Source: Terriglobia bacterium (GTDB lineage Bacteria; Acidobacteriota; Terriglobia; Versatilivoradales; Versatilivoraceae). Taken from it: a stretch of DNA of 64,000 nucleotides. This document shows positions 35,131-44,579 of this stretch, in pieces (the first letter of the stretch is position 1; each line of letters begins with the position of its first letter). The stretch covers positions 103,470-167,469 of the forward strand of contig JAKUNG010000003.1 in NCBI GenBank assembly GCA_022452285.1. The letters run 5' to 3'. A program made the translations under genes and the position numbers. Below the pieces are notes generated by a model that was not told the origin of the DNA, searched no databases, and was given only the letters and a program-made list of their open reading frames with translations.

Positions 35131-35496
35131 GGCGATAAATCTTTTAGAAACAGAGTATTTTACTAAAACTAGCCGATTCGTTCATTCTGGTTGGATGTTA
35201 ACTCTAGCATTTATTAACCCTCTTTTGGTTAATTCTACTTTTTTAAACTAAAACTAAATAGTGTTGAGGAACTTTTGGCTTTTTACTTACCTTAACTAGA
35301 CGATGCCATATCTCAATAAAATAACAATAAACAGACCACTGATTTTCTTTTAGAAAAAAAGAGTTTAGTTCTAGCAAATCTTCTGTTTGGTTCACTATTG
35401 TGTTGATTTTATTATATCCTCAGTATAGACTCATGAGCCTCAAGTGGGCGAAAGCCCACTTTTTTGTTGCCTTTGATTAATTAAAGGAAAAACTGC
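35131..35496 (+). other. Intergenic region and leader of the rimP-nusA-infB operon
   Basis: 366 bases without a gene, AT-rich. The promoter of the rimP operon must lie here; no spacing-correct -35/-10 pair is convincing (TTGATT at 35403 and TATAGA at 35424 are only 15 apart). A strong terminator-type hairpin ends 31 bases before rimP and is listed separately. Confidence 0.5.
35442..35465 (+). terminator. Intrinsic terminator-like hairpin in the rimP leader
   Basis: AAGTGGGC (35442-35449), GAAA tetraloop, GCCCACTT (35454-35461), with a T-run at 35460-35465. It is a perfect eight-pair GNRA hairpin. It lies after more than 300 bases of non-coding DNA and just before rimP, so it is more likely an attenuator of the rimP-nusA operon than the end of the GntR transcript. 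A hairpin in this position is known from rimP leaders of several bacterial groups. Confidence 0.75.
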
Positions 35497-35958
35497 TTGT
35501 TACCACTTGATAAAATCAAAGCAATGATTGAAAAGGTGGTAAAAGCTGAGGGCATAGAATTAGTTGATGTCGAACTCAAGGGATCTCCCAATCAACATAT
35601 TCTTAGGGTCTTTATTGATAGAGAGGGTGAAATTAACCATGACGATTGTGTCCTGATTTCCAATCGACTTGGACCTTTATTAGATGTAGAAGATGCCATG
35701 CAAGGTCGCTACACTTTGGAAATATCTTCACCAGGCTTAACTAGGAGATTGCAAACCAAGGAAGAATTCGAACATTTCAAAGGCCGTCGTATCAAGGTTA
35801 GAACAACTGTAGATTTGGGTGGATCAAAAAACTTTTTAGGGAAATTAATTTCCACAAAGGGAGATACCATTAAGCTTTGTTTAGAAAATTCATCCTCTAT
35901 AGTTATTCCTTTAAAACTTATTGCTAAAGCCCAATTAAATATTGAATTTCAGAATTAA
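35497..35958 (+). CDS. rimP: Ribosome maturation factor RimP
   Basis: 153-residue cytoplasmic factor for assembly of the 30S subunit. Family motifs ELVDVELKGSPNQHILRVFI and LEISSPGLTRRL are present, with two domains as usual (N-terminal alpha/beta, C-terminal SH3-like). The start is TTG at 35497, supported by AAGGA eight bases upstream; no ATG precedes the conserved part. It heads the rimP-nusA-infB-ylxP-rbfA-truB-rpsO-pnp block, with 15 bases to nusA. It is probably governed by the leader hairpin. Confidence 0.95.
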   Translation: MLPLDKIKAMIEKVVKAEGIELVDVELKGSPNQHILRVFIDREGEINHDDCVLISNRLGPLLDVEDAMQGRYTLEISSPGLTRRLQTKEEFEHFKGRRIKVRTTVDLGGSKNFLGKLISTKGDTIKLCLENSSSIVIPLKLIAKAQLNIEFQN

Positions 35959-35973
35959 AAGTGGAGTGTATAT

Positions 35974-37422
35974 ATGAGCAACTTGTTATACCAGCAAATC
36001 GAATTGCTCAGCAAAGAGAAGGGGATCGACCCCCAAGTTGTGATAGGTGCAGTAGAAGACGCTATTTTAGTGGCTACTCGGAAATACTATAATTCAATAG
36101 AAAATTTAACCGCATCATTTAATAAGGATACTGGACAAGTAGAGGTCTACGCTATCAAAAGAGTTATGGAGACAGTTACCAACCCTTCATTTGAAATTTC
36201 TCTGACTGAAGCTTTAATAATTGACCCAAGTGCTGGGATCGATGCTGAAATAAAAATTCAAAAGCCAACAGATGTTTTGGGTCGGATAGCCGCTCAAACT
36301 GCCAAACAAGTTATTCTGCAGAGAGTCCGGGAAGCAGAAAGGGAAAGCATCTTTGAAGAGTATACTCAGCGTATAGGAGAAGTAGTAACATCCCTGGTAA
36401 AACGGATAGAAGGATCTGATGTAATCGTCGACCTAGGAACAGCAGAAGGGAGACTCCCCAGAAGAGAACAATCGCGCTTGGAAAATTTTGTTATGGGAGA
36501 TAGGATTAGGGTTGTCATTGTTAAAGTTGAGAAAACTACTCGAGGGCCGCAAGTGATAGTTTCTCGAATAGATCCCGCATTACTAACCAAGTTATTTGAA
36601 ATGGAAGTGCCTGAAATCTACGATGGAACTGTGATGATTAGGGAAGCTGCTAGAGATACTGGCGAACGTTCTAAAATTGCAGTCGTGTCTCGGGATAGTG
36701 ATGTGGATCCTGTAGGGGCCTGTGTTGGAATGAAAGGATCCAGAGTACAAGGTGTTATCCGAGAACTCCATGGAGAAAAAATTGATATCATTCCCTATTC
36801 CGAAGATCCTATTACCTTTGTTACAAACGCATTGAGTCCTGCCAAAATAGATCGCGCTTCAATAATAGACCCTATGGAAAAACATCTGGAAGTTATTGTT
36901 GAGATGGATCAGCTTTCCTTGGCAATAGGAAAAAAGGGGCAGAATGTTCGATTAGCAGCTAAACTTACGGGCTGGAAGATTGACATCAAGAGTGACGAAG
37001 AAAAACGAGCTGAGATTGAAGACCAAATGGCTCTACTCGAAGCTAAGACACCTTTGTCTGAGCTTCCTGGTCTTTCAAAAGGGATTTTAGAAAAGCTAAC
37101 TGAAAACTCTATTAAAACCATTGAAGAACTAGCTGACACTCCTATTGATGACCTAACAAAAATCGAAGGACTTGGCCCCAAGAGTGCTGAGAAAATTATT
37201 GCCTCCGTCAAGGAATATTATATTCAATATGCCCAAGCAGCCGAGGCTAAAAGAGTTGCGGAGGCAGAACAGGAAAACAAACAGGATGGTTCTGTAAAAG
37301 ATGAGGTAACTCAGGAAGAAACTGTATCTCTTGCTGAAGAAGATTCTGGTTCAAAACCTTCTGATGGATCTGTTGATGTGATTGTCGAAGAAAATACAGA
37401 AGAAAAAGTTGAAGGGGATTAA
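35974..37422 (+). CDS. nusA: Transcription termination/antitermination factor NusA
   Basis: 482 residues: NusA N-terminal domain (to about 125), S1 domain (about 130-200, GEVVTSLVKRIEGSDVIVDL), two KH domains (GACVGMKGSRVQGV; LAIGKKGQNVRLAAKLTGW), then one helix-hairpin-helix unit (ELPGLSKGILEKL; IEGLGPKSAEKII). It ends in an acidic tail rich in Glu. It binds RNA polymerase and nascent RNA to modulate pausing and termination. GGAG eight bases before ATG 35974. Position between rimP and infB is conserved across bacteria. Confidence 0.97.
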   Translation: MSNLLYQQIELLSKEKGIDPQVVIGAVEDAILVATRKYYNSIENLTASFNKDTGQVEVYAIKRVMETVTNPSFEISLTEALIIDPSAGIDAEIKIQKPTDVLGRIAAQTAKQVILQRVREAERESIFEEYTQRIGEVVTSLVKRIEGSDVIVDLGTAEGRLPRREQSRLENFVMGDRIRVVIVKVEKTTRGPQVIVSRIDPALLTKLFEMEVPEIYDGTVMIREAARDTGERSKIAVVSRDSDVDPVGACVGMKGSRVQGVIRELHGEKIDIIPYSEDPITFVTNALSPAKIDRASIIDPMEKHLEVIVEMDQLSLAIGKKGQNVRLAAKLTGWKIDIKSDEEKRAEIEDQMALLEAKTPLSELPGLSKGILEKLTENSIKTIEELADTPIDDLTKIEGLGPKSAEKIIASVKEYYIQYAQAAEAKRVAEAEQENKQDGSVKDEVTQEETVSLAEEDSGSKPSDGSVDVIVEENTEEKVEGD

Positions 37423-37482
37423 GATAGGGAGGAATATTTAGTGGGGTTAAGTGTATAACTCAATTATTTATCCGGAGGAACT

Positions 37483-40152
37483 GTGGCAGAAAAGAAAAGG
37501 ATTTTTAAGTTAGCAGAAGAGATTAAAATAGAGGCTCAAGACATTATCGCCTACCTCAAAACTCAAAAATCAGGGCGTGTTTCTGCTGCTAGTTCTGTTG
37601 ACTCTGAAACTGTACAGGACATTAAAGATCATTTTTCCGGCAAAAAACAAAAACCTAAAAAAACAACTAGACCTAAAACATCCAGCCCAGGTATTGAAAA
37701 GCCTGATGTGTCAAGTTCAAAAAACACTCCTGAAACTGAAAATTTGGTATCTTCTGAATCAAAGCCAGGAAAGAAAAGTCGACCCTCTTTAGAAAAATCT
37801 GCCAAGGCTACTTCTAAAAAAACAGTGGAATCTGAACCAGCATCTCCAGCAATTGATTCCATCCAAGACTTAACTACCCAACCAACCGAAGACTCTACCA
37901 CCAATGAGGTGATGGCCTCCAAAACTTCTTCAACGCAATTAGAAAAAGAAACGGAAAAAGGGCCTGAATCAAAGGCTCCTCAAAAATCTAAAATAGGGCC
38001 TGACCTTGAGATCTCTAGCTCTCCGTTAGCCAGTAAGGTAGCGAATACAGAACAAACGACTTCAAGTGAAACTATCCGCCAACACCTTTCTAGGTCTGGA
38101 CAGATTCGTCCCCGACCTTTCCAGTTTCGCTCTAGACAAACCTCAACCAGCCGCCCTCCAGGTATAGGATCTGCTAATAAGGCACAAACTAATTTGTCTG
38201 ACTCGAGGAAAGCTACTCTTCCCTCTCCTCGACCACCAACTGCTCCACCTGGCCCTCTAGGGAAAAATAATCGGCGAACCAAGTCTGGACCCCACCATAC
38301 CCCAACTACTGACCGTCAAAAAATAGAGGAAAGAACTACTCGCGAAACGAGAGGACCGGCTATCGAAGCCCCTGAGCCTTTCCAACCTATTCCAATCAAC
38401 CGCTCGGTAACTCTGACGGAAGGAGTTACCATCAAGGAACTAGCTGAAAAACTGGAGATAAAGGCTAAAGATGTAATTAAGCGACTCTTAGATAAAGGAA
38501 TCTTCGCAACCATGAATCAAACGCTAGATGAGACTTTAGCAAAAGACATAAGCGCAGATTTTGGAGCTGAAGTGTCAATAATTAGTTTCGAAGAGGATGC
38601 TGAATATGAGGCAATTGCCGAAGAAAAATCGGAAAATATTACTCCTCGATCACCCGTTGTGACCATCATGGGACACGTTGATCATGGAAAAACCTCTTTG
38701 CTGGATGCTCTCCGTGAGACGGATGTTCTCTCTAAGGAAGCAGGAGGGATTACTCAACATATTGGTGCCTACCAAGTTGAAAAGGATCAGCGTCTAATAA
38801 CTTTTATTGATACCCCTGGCCATGAGGCATTTACATTAATGCGTGCTCGAGGTGCTAAAGTAACAGATATTGTTGTTCTAGTCGTAGCTGCTGATGATGG
38901 AGTAATGCCACAAACACTAGAAGCCATTAATCATTCCCGAGCTGCTAAGGCTCCTATTATTGTTGCTATTAATAAAATAGATCGTCCGAATGCCCAAGTT
39001 GATAAAGTAAAAAAAGCATTGTCTGACAATGGGCTTACTCCCGAAGACTGGGGTGGTGACACCGTAACGGTTGAAGTTTCAGCTACAGAGAAAACCAATC
39101 TTGGATTGTTACTTGAAATGATTCTCTTGGTAACAGATCTACAAGGATTCAAAGCCAACCCTCATCGGACAGCAGTAGGTACAATTGTAGAAGCTAAGCT
39201 AGACAGGGGAAGAGGGGCAGTAGCAACAGTATTGATCCAAAATGGAACCTTAAGAGTGGGAGATTCCTTCATTGTTGGAGCAATTACTGGAAAGGTACGA
39301 GCATTGTTCAATCACAACGGACAACCAGTGCTCAGTGCTGGGCCAGCAATGCCCGTTGAGGTACTGGGAATTCAAGAGGTCCCTGAGGCTGGAGATTTAT
39401 TTCAAGTTCTGGCTGATGTTAACAGAATAAAACAAATTGGCAATCTTCGACAAAGACAAGTTCGAGAACGAAAACTTGCTAAAACAGCCCGCCTTACTCT
39501 AGAACACCTACACGAACAGTTGAGCGTAGGTGTTATTAAAGAACTTCCCTTGATACTAAAAGCAGATTTTCAGGGATCAGTTGAAGTTGTTTCAGAAACC
39601 TTATCTAAGCTCAGCAATGAAAAAGTTAAAGTCAAGATTATCCACGGAGGTCCTGGAGCAATTACTGAAACCGATATATTACTAGCTGCAGCTTCTAATG
39701 CAATTATAGTTGGTTTTAATGTTAGACCTGAAAAAAAAGCCATTTCTCTTGCTAATCAGGAAGGAGTTGATATAAGACTCCATACTATAATTTATAACAT
39801 CAGTAATGAGATAAAGAATGCTATGTTAGGCTTACTAGAACCTACTTTCAAAGAAATTTGGCAAGGCACTGCTGAAGTTAGAGATACCTTTAAGGTTCCT
39901 AAGGCGGGTACTGTGGCTGGCTGCTATATCTCAGATGGAAAGATTGTTCGAACCTCCCAAGTTCGGCTACTTCGTGATAATGTTGTTATCTATGAAGGGA
40001 AAATTGCTTCTTTAAGACGTTTTAAAGACGATGCATCTGAGGTTCGCTCCGGGCTGGAATGCGGTATTGGATTAGAAAAGTTCAATGATGTCAAAGATAA
40101 TGATGTCATTGAAGCCTTTTTCCTTGAGAAGGTTGCACCCCAGATAGACTAA
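37483..40152 (+). CDS. infB: Translation initiation factor IF-2
   Basis: 889 residues. A short IF2_N module at the N-terminus ([19 protein letters not shown]) is followed by a long low-complexity Ser/Lys/Pro/Glu linker to about residue 290 and a second IF2_N module ([20 protein letters not shown]). The GTPase domain has G1 GHVDHGKTS near residue 395, DTPGHE and NKID; domains II to IV follow. It brings initiator tRNA to the ribosome. The start is GTG at 37483 with GGAGG six bases upstream. The linker is unusually rich in charged repeats, but that is normal variation in this protein. Confidence 0.97.
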   Translation: MAEKKRIFKLAEEIKIEAQDIIAYLKTQKSGRVSAASSVDSETVQDIKDHFSGKKQKPKKTTRPKTSSPGIEKPDVSSSKNTPETENLVSSESKPGKKSRPSLEKSAKATSKKTVESEPASPAIDSIQDLTTQPTEDSTTNEVMASKTSSTQLEKETEKGPESKAPQKSKIGPDLEISSSPLASKVANTEQTTSSETIRQHLSRSGQIRPRPFQFRSRQTSTSRPPGIGSANKAQTNLSDSRKATLPSPRPPTAPPGPLGKNNRRTKSGPHHTPTTDRQKIEERTTRETRGPAIEAPEPFQPIPINRSVTLTEGVTIKELAEKLEIKAKDVIKRLLDKGIFATMNQTLDETLAKDISADFGAEVSIISFEEDAEYEAIAEEKSENITPRSPVVTIMGHVDHGKTSLLDALRETDVLSKEAGGITQHIGAYQVEKDQRLITFIDTPGHEAFTLMRARGAKVTDIVVLVVAADDGVMPQTLEAINHSRAAKAPIIVAINKIDRPNAQVDKVKKALSDNGLTPEDWGGDTVTVEVSATEKTNLGLLLEMILLVTDLQGFKANPHRTAVGTIVEAKLDRGRGAVATVLIQNGTLRVGDSFIVGAITGKVRALFNHNGQPVLSAGPAMPVEVLGIQEVPEAGDLFQVLADVNRIKQIGNLRQRQVRERKLAKTARLTLEHLHEQLSVGVIKELPLILKADFQGSVEVVSETLSKLSNEKVKVKIIHGGPGAITETDILLAAASNAIIVGFNVRPEKKAISLANQEGVDIRLHTIIYNISNEIKNAMLGLLEPTFKEIWQGTAEVRDTFKVPKAGTVAGCYISDGKIVRTSQVRLLRDNVVIYEGKIASLRRFKDDASEVRSGLECGIGLEKFNDVKDNDVIEAFFLEKVAPQID

Positions 40153-40184
40153 ATAAGGGTTGGCTTAGACTAGATTAAAGCCCC

Positions 40185-40463
40185 ATGAACATTGGTTTAC
40201 TTACCTTCCAAATTGTCATCCCACATGCTCAATCACTAAAAGACAAACGCCAGGTAATTCAAAGCCTTCGGGGCCGCCTAAAAAAATTCAATATTTCATT
40301 TGCGGAATGTGGTCACCAAAATCTTTGGCAACGATCGACGCTTGGTATTGTAGCTATATCGTCAAGCCACTTAATTCTAAAAAAAACTCTTCAATCTATT
40401 GAAAATGAGATCGAGAACACTCTTAACGGAGACCTAATCCATACTCAGGTAGAATATCTATGA
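40185..40463 (+). CDS. ylxP: DUF503 family protein YlxP
   Basis: 92 residues: MNIGLLTFQIVIPHAQSLKD, KRQVIQSLRGRLKKFNISFA, then a C-terminal IENEIEN helix. It is a small cytoplasmic protein found between infB and rbfA in Firmicutes, Acidobacteria and others; YlxP has been linked to ribosome maturation in Bacillus, but its molecular role is not settled. Its stop overlaps the start of rbfA by four bases (ATGA), so the two are translationally coupled. No Shine-Dalgarno sequence is evident for ATG 40185. Confidence 0.9.
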   Translation: MNIGLLTFQIVIPHAQSLKDKRQVIQSLRGRLKKFNISFAECGHQNLWQRSTLGIVAISSSHLILKKTLQSIENEIENTLNGDLIHTQVEYL

Positions 40464-40834
40464 AAGCTTTATCTAGGCGGACAGATCGAGTTGGAGAAAT
40501 GGTTAGAATGGCCATTAGCCAAGTCGTTTTGCAGGGATTAAGAGATCCAAGAATTGGTTTAGCCACTATCACAGAAGTAAAAATGAGTCCTGATTTGAAG
40601 CTAGCCAGAGTTTTTGTGAGTGTTTTAGGAAATTCAGAACAACAAAAAGTTACCGTACAACAACTTAACCATGCTAGAGCCCATATTCGTCATGAAATCA
40701 GTTCCTTGCTCAAATTGAGAATGGTCCCCGATTTGATGTTTGAGTATGATTCCTCATTAGATTATGGAACAAGAATAGACGAACTTATTCAACAAACTCG
40801 AAAAAAACCAAATATTGATGAGGATGTGGAATAG
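40460..40834 (+). CDS. rbfA: Ribosome-binding factor A
   Basis: 124 residues with the RbfA KH-like fold: RTDRVGEMVRMAISQVVLQG, LRDPRIGLATITEVKMSPDL, LARVFVSVLG, RMVPDLMFEYDSSLDYG. It binds 16S rRNA during late 30S maturation and cold adaptation. Translationally coupled to ylxP by an ATGA overlap. A 103-base gap to truB contains nothing recognisable. Confidence 0.95.
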   Translation: MKALSRRTDRVGEMVRMAISQVVLQGLRDPRIGLATITEVKMSPDLKLARVFVSVLGNSEQQKVTVQQLNHARAHIRHEISSLLKLRMVPDLMFEYDSSLDYGTRIDELIQQTRKKPNIDEDVE

Positions 40835-40937
40835 GTTACCGTTTTTTCTCGGAACTGACTCTTGGCTTTGAGGGAACCTAAAACGACCCATAATTTTTGG
40901 CGATAATCCTTACCAAATAAGGACGCTTCAGTACCAC

Positions 40938-41858
40938 ATGGACAGACATTTCAACGGATTCTTGGTTATTGATAAACCTGAGGGTATTTCCTCTCACCAA
41001 GTCGTCCAAACAATTCGCCACCAATTAAAAATCAGAAAAGCAGGGCATCTCGGAACTCTTGATCCAATGGCAACTGGAGTATTGCCTCTTGCAATTGGTG
41101 GGGCCACCAGACTGATAAAATTTTTGATGGGTGGGAGAAAAGTATATCAGGGAACGATTAAGTTAGGATTTTCGACTGACACGTATGACCGATTGGGAAA
41201 ACCAAGTTCTAAATTTCTAAAATCTTCTTTTTCACAAGACCAGTTTCATCAAGTAATCGATAGTATGAAGGGAAATCAACTCCAGTCTCCACCTCCTTTT
41301 TCGGCAAAAAAAATTTCTGGACAGAGGGCTTATAAACTGGCAAGAAAAGGATTGAAAGTTATACTCCCTCCTCAAAAGATTTTTGTTTATAAATTCCAGG
41401 CATGGACTGAAAAATCACAGACAATCGAATTTGAAATCCATTGCTCACCGGGCACATACATACGTTCAATTGCCCACGAACTCGGACAGAGTCTGGGATG
41501 TGGTGGTCATCTTTCTAGGTTGCGCAGGATTGTATCTGGAAAATTTTCTTTAAATATGGCTTCTGATCTTAATCGCTTGACCAAACTGGGGGATTGGCAA
41601 AAATATATACTCTCAATTAATTCAATGCTACAGGAAATTCCTGAAGTATCTGTATCAAAGCAACTTGAAACATCCTTTGTCCATGGAAGGTCCTTAGAGA
41701 TTACAGCTTCCTCCTTACCTCAATCCTCCTCAATTTTAATCCGTGTCCTCTCTGACTCTGGAGACTTTTTAGGCCTTGCTGAAAAGGGCACTCCAATAAA
41801 ATCTCTTGGGGAACAGAATCAACTAATAGTACCTCTTCAACCTAAGATTGTGTTATAG
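40938..41858 (+). CDS. truB: tRNA pseudouridine-55 synthase
   Basis: 306 residues. It converts U55 of the T-loop of tRNAs to pseudouridine. The catalytic Asp is in GHLGTLDPMATGVLPLA; other motifs are GFLVIDKPEGISSHQVV, QSPPPFSAKKISGQRAY and CSPGTYIRSIAHELG. The C-terminal part is divergent but of normal length. Position after rbfA and before rpsO is the usual one. Confidence 0.96.
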   Translation: MDRHFNGFLVIDKPEGISSHQVVQTIRHQLKIRKAGHLGTLDPMATGVLPLAIGGATRLIKFLMGGRKVYQGTIKLGFSTDTYDRLGKPSSKFLKSSFSQDQFHQVIDSMKGNQLQSPPPFSAKKISGQRAYKLARKGLKVILPPQKIFVYKFQAWTEKSQTIEFEIHCSPGTYIRSIAHELGQSLGCGGHLSRLRRIVSGKFSLNMASDLNRLTKLGDWQKYILSINSMLQEIPEVSVSKQLETSFVHGRSLEITASSLPQSSSILIRVLSDSGDFLGLAEKGTPIKSLGEQNQLIVPLQPKIVL

Positions 41859-41977
41859 CCCCCTTGAAGCAAAAGCTTTTTAGAATCCTCATAATTTACT
41901 TTACTTTCAAGGATTCCTTATGCTAATTTCCTTTCTTAGTTGTGGTGCTATTTTGTAGAAAAAGTGTTTCTAAATTT

Positions 41978-42247
41978 ATGGGACTAACATCAGATCTGAA
42001 GACATCGGTTATTGAAAAATTCCGAATTCATCCTAGTGACACAGGTTCACCTGAAGTTCAAATTGCCCTTTTGAGTGAACGGATCAGTTACCTCACCGGA
42101 CATTTTAAGGAACACAAGAAGGATCATGCCTCACGTCGAGGTTTGTTAAGAATGGTTGGTCACCGTCGTCGTTTACTGGATTACCTTAAAACTAAAGATT
42201 TGGCTAGATACAGAACGGTGATCCAGACACTTGGAATACGAAAATAG
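41978..42247 (+). CDS. rpsO: 30S ribosomal protein S15
   Basis: 89 residues, exactly the normal S15 length when started at ATG 41978; an upstream in-frame GTG at 41942 would add a 12-residue tail not found in S15. Motifs: [50 protein letters not shown]. It is a primary binder of 16S rRNA. In E. coli S15 represses its own mRNA through a leader pseudoknot; I cannot tell whether the 119-base leader here folds that way. Followed by a hairpin and pnp. Confidence 0.96.
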   Translation: MGLTSDLKTSVIEKFRIHPSDTGSPEVQIALLSERISYLTGHFKEHKKDHASRRGLLRMVGHRRRLLDYLKTKDLARYRTVIQTLGIRK

Positions 42248-42283
42248 GACACTCAGTAATACATCAATTGTTAAGAAAATTTC

Positions 42284-42330
42284 ATAGCGGATCCTAGCAT
42301 CTTCCGGTGATGCAGGAAGCCGCTATTTTT
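42284..42330 (+). terminator. rpsO-pnp intergenic hairpin (terminator / processing site)
   Basis: ATAGCGG (42284-42290) pairs with CCGCTAT (42320-42326). Inside, TCCT/AGGA and GCATC (42297-42301)/GATGC (42309-42313) extend the stem. T42326-42330 follow. A second small hairpin, CGGCC-AAA-GGCCG, is at 42335-42347. This matches the E. coli arrangement in which a partial terminator and an RNase III-cleaved stem lie between rpsO and pnp. Confidence 0.65.
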
Positions 42331-42365
42331 GTTTCGGCCAAAGGCCGCTCCAGGATTTATTAATT

Positions 42366-44468
42366 ATGTTAAATCAAGTCAGTACAAAAATAGGGGATAA
42401 AGACCTCATTATTGAAACAGGTAAAATTGCACGTCAGGCTAATGGCGCTGTTCAGATTAGTTATGGAGAAACTGTAGTTTTAGTCTCTGCCTGTTCCAAA
42501 CAAAAACCAAGGGAAAACATAGATTTCTTTCCACTCACCGTTGATTATAAAGAAAATTACTACGCTGCAGGAAGAATTCCAGGAGGGTTCTTTAAACGAG
42601 AGGGCAAACCAACTGAAAAAGAAGTTTTGACTTGTCGACTCATTGATCGGCCTATCCGTCCATTGTTTGCTCCAGGGTATCTTTGTGATACTCAAATCAT
42701 AGCACTAGTTCTTTCAGCAGACGGAGAAAACGATCCGGACATTCTTAGTATAACTGGAGCTAGCACTGCTTTGGCAATCTCCGATATTCCTTTTCAAACA
42801 CCGATTGCTGCTGTCCGAGTAGGATTAATCGATGGCCGTTTCATCATTAACCCTACCAATAAAGAGATCAAATCAAGTGAACTTAATTTGATTATCGCTG
42901 GTAGTATGGAAGCCATCGTCATGGTGGAAGCTGGAGCACAGGAAATCAGCGAAAAGGTTATGCTTGAAGCCTTATCTTTTGGACATGATTACATTAAACA
43001 AATCATACCTCTACAGACAGACCTAGCTACTAAGGTAGGAATATCAAAGCGTCAGGTAATTCCCCCTTCCTTTGACCAAGATCTACTATCTGAGATCTCC
43101 GAAAAGATTACCCAGGATCTCAGAGATGCTCTAAATACAGAAAAACATGGCAAGATAATAAGTTATGAAAAAGTTGATTCATTAAGAGAGTCTTTAATGG
43201 AAAGTTATCCTGAAGATCCTGAGAATATCAGACTTGATGTTGCAGCAATTTTCGATCATCTTAAGGAACAGATTTTCCGAGATGATATCCTTAACATACG
43301 CAGACGGTCTGATGGGCGACAGTTTGATGAAATTAGGTCGATCACATGCGAAGTTGGTAACTTGCCTCGGCCTCATGGATCCTCTCTATTTACTAGAGGG
43401 GAAACTCAGGCGTTGGTGACAGCAACACTTGGGACCTCAGATGACACCCAAAAAATTGACCAGATGGAGGGAGAATCTTCTAAACGCTTTCTCCTCCATT
43501 ATAACTTTCCCCCGTTCAGTGTAGGAGAAACGGGATTTATGCGTGGACCTGGACGAAGGGAGATAGGACATGGCGCGCTTGCTGAACGCTCGTTACTCCC
43601 AGTTTTACCTTCTGCAGAAGAATTTCCTTATACTGTTCGCATTGTTTCAGACATTCTGGAGTCTAATGGTTCTTCATCCATGGCAAGTGTCTGTGGTGGC
43701 ACCCTCTCCCTTATGGATGCCGGTGTCCCCATCAAGTCCCCAGTGGCAGGAATTGCGATGGGCCTAGTTAAGGAAAAGGAAAAGTATGCTGTATTAACAG
43801 ATATAGCTGGTGCAGAAGACCATTATGGAGATATGGATTTCAAGGTTGCTGGAACTGAATCTGGCATCACCTCTCTTCAAATGGACATTAAAATCGGTGG
43901 TCTCACCATGGAAATAATGAGTGAAGCCTTGGAACAGGCAAGGCAAGGAAGGCTCTTTATTCTAGAAAAAATGTTGGAAACTATACCGGCCTTTCGGAAT
44001 GACACTTCTAAATACGCTCCTAAAATTCATAGCCTTCGGATTAACCAAAATAAAATTAGGGATGTCATTGGACCTGGAGGAAAGGTGATTCGAGGTATTG
44101 TTGAAAAAACTGGAGTAAAAATCGATGTAAATGATGATGGTGTTGTCAACATTGCTGCTCTTGACGAAAACTCAGCCCAGAAAGCCATTCAAATTGTTAA
44201 AGATCTTACAGCTGAACCTGAAATAGGGAAAATCTATTTGGGCAAAGTGGTACGAATAGTTGATTTTGGTGCTTTTGTGGAAATTTTTCCTGGCAGAGAT
44301 GGTCTTCTTCATATTAGCGAGATAGCTGAACATCGTATAAGGGATGTCAAGGATGAATTAAAAACCGGTGACCAAATTATGGTAAAGGTAGTAGGTGTTG
44401 ACGGTCAAAAGATTAAGCTTAGCCGTAAGGCTGTCCTACAGGAGCAGCGTGAGAAAACAGATAAATAA
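42366..44468 (+). CDS. pnp: Polyribonucleotide nucleotidyltransferase (PNPase)
   Basis: 700 residues, normal length. Two RNase PH domains are visible (IDRPIRPLFAPGYLCDTQII in the first; FMRGPGRREIGHGALAERSL and SNGSSSMASVCGG in the second). A KH domain (IRDVIGPGGKVIRGIVEKTG) and an S1 domain (GKVVRIVDFGAFVEIFPGRDG) follow. It is a phosphorolytic 3'-5' exonuclease of the RNA degradosome. AGGA about 10 bases before ATG 42366. PNPase often autoregulates through the upstream hairpin. Confidence 0.97.
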   Translation: MLNQVSTKIGDKDLIIETGKIARQANGAVQISYGETVVLVSACSKQKPRENIDFFPLTVDYKENYYAAGRIPGGFFKREGKPTEKEVLTCRLIDRPIRPLFAPGYLCDTQIIALVLSADGENDPDILSITGASTALAISDIPFQTPIAAVRVGLIDGRFIINPTNKEIKSSELNLIIAGSMEAIVMVEAGAQEISEKVMLEALSFGHDYIKQIIPLQTDLATKVGISKRQVIPPSFDQDLLSEISEKITQDLRDALNTEKHGKIISYEKVDSLRESLMESYPEDPENIRLDVAAIFDHLKEQIFRDDILNIRRRSDGRQFDEIRSITCEVGNLPRPHGSSLFTRGETQALVTATLGTSDDTQKIDQMEGESSKRFLLHYNFPPFSVGETGFMRGPGRREIGHGALAERSLLPVLPSAEEFPYTVRIVSDILESNGSSSMASVCGGTLSLMDAGVPIKSPVAGIAMGLVKEKEKYAVLTDIAGAEDHYGDMDFKVAGTESGITSLQMDIKIGGLTMEIMSEALEQARQGRLFILEKMLETIPAFRNDTSKYAPKIHSLRINQNKIRDVIGPGGKVIRGIVEKTGVKIDVNDDGVVNIAALDENSAQKAIQIVKDLTAEPEIGKIYLGKVVRIVDFGAFVEIFPGRDGLLHISEIAEHRIRDVKDELKTGDQIMVKVVGVDGQKIKLSRKAVLQEQREKTDK

Positions 44469-44473
44469 AAATC

Positions 44474-44499
44474 GATGGCTCATGAGGCATCAATTTTTT
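44474..44499 (+). terminator. Probable terminator after pnp
   Basis: A near-perfect palindrome centred on TCATGA (44474-44491; GATG...CATC outer pairs with one G-G mismatch) is followed by six T residues at 44494-44499. It lies six bases after the pnp stop and would end the rimP-pnp transcript before the convergent guaB. Confidence 0.55.
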
Positions 44500-44579
44500 C
44501 TGCTTAGGAATACCAAGTGAGGTGGCCATCAAAATAGCCCACCACTACTGATCCTTTTAAAAATTAAAGTGGATTGATT

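Noticed and set aside
44519-44547. GGTGG...CCACC repeat between pnp and guaB as a guaB terminator
   Set aside because: Imperfect stem and no T-run on the minus strand.
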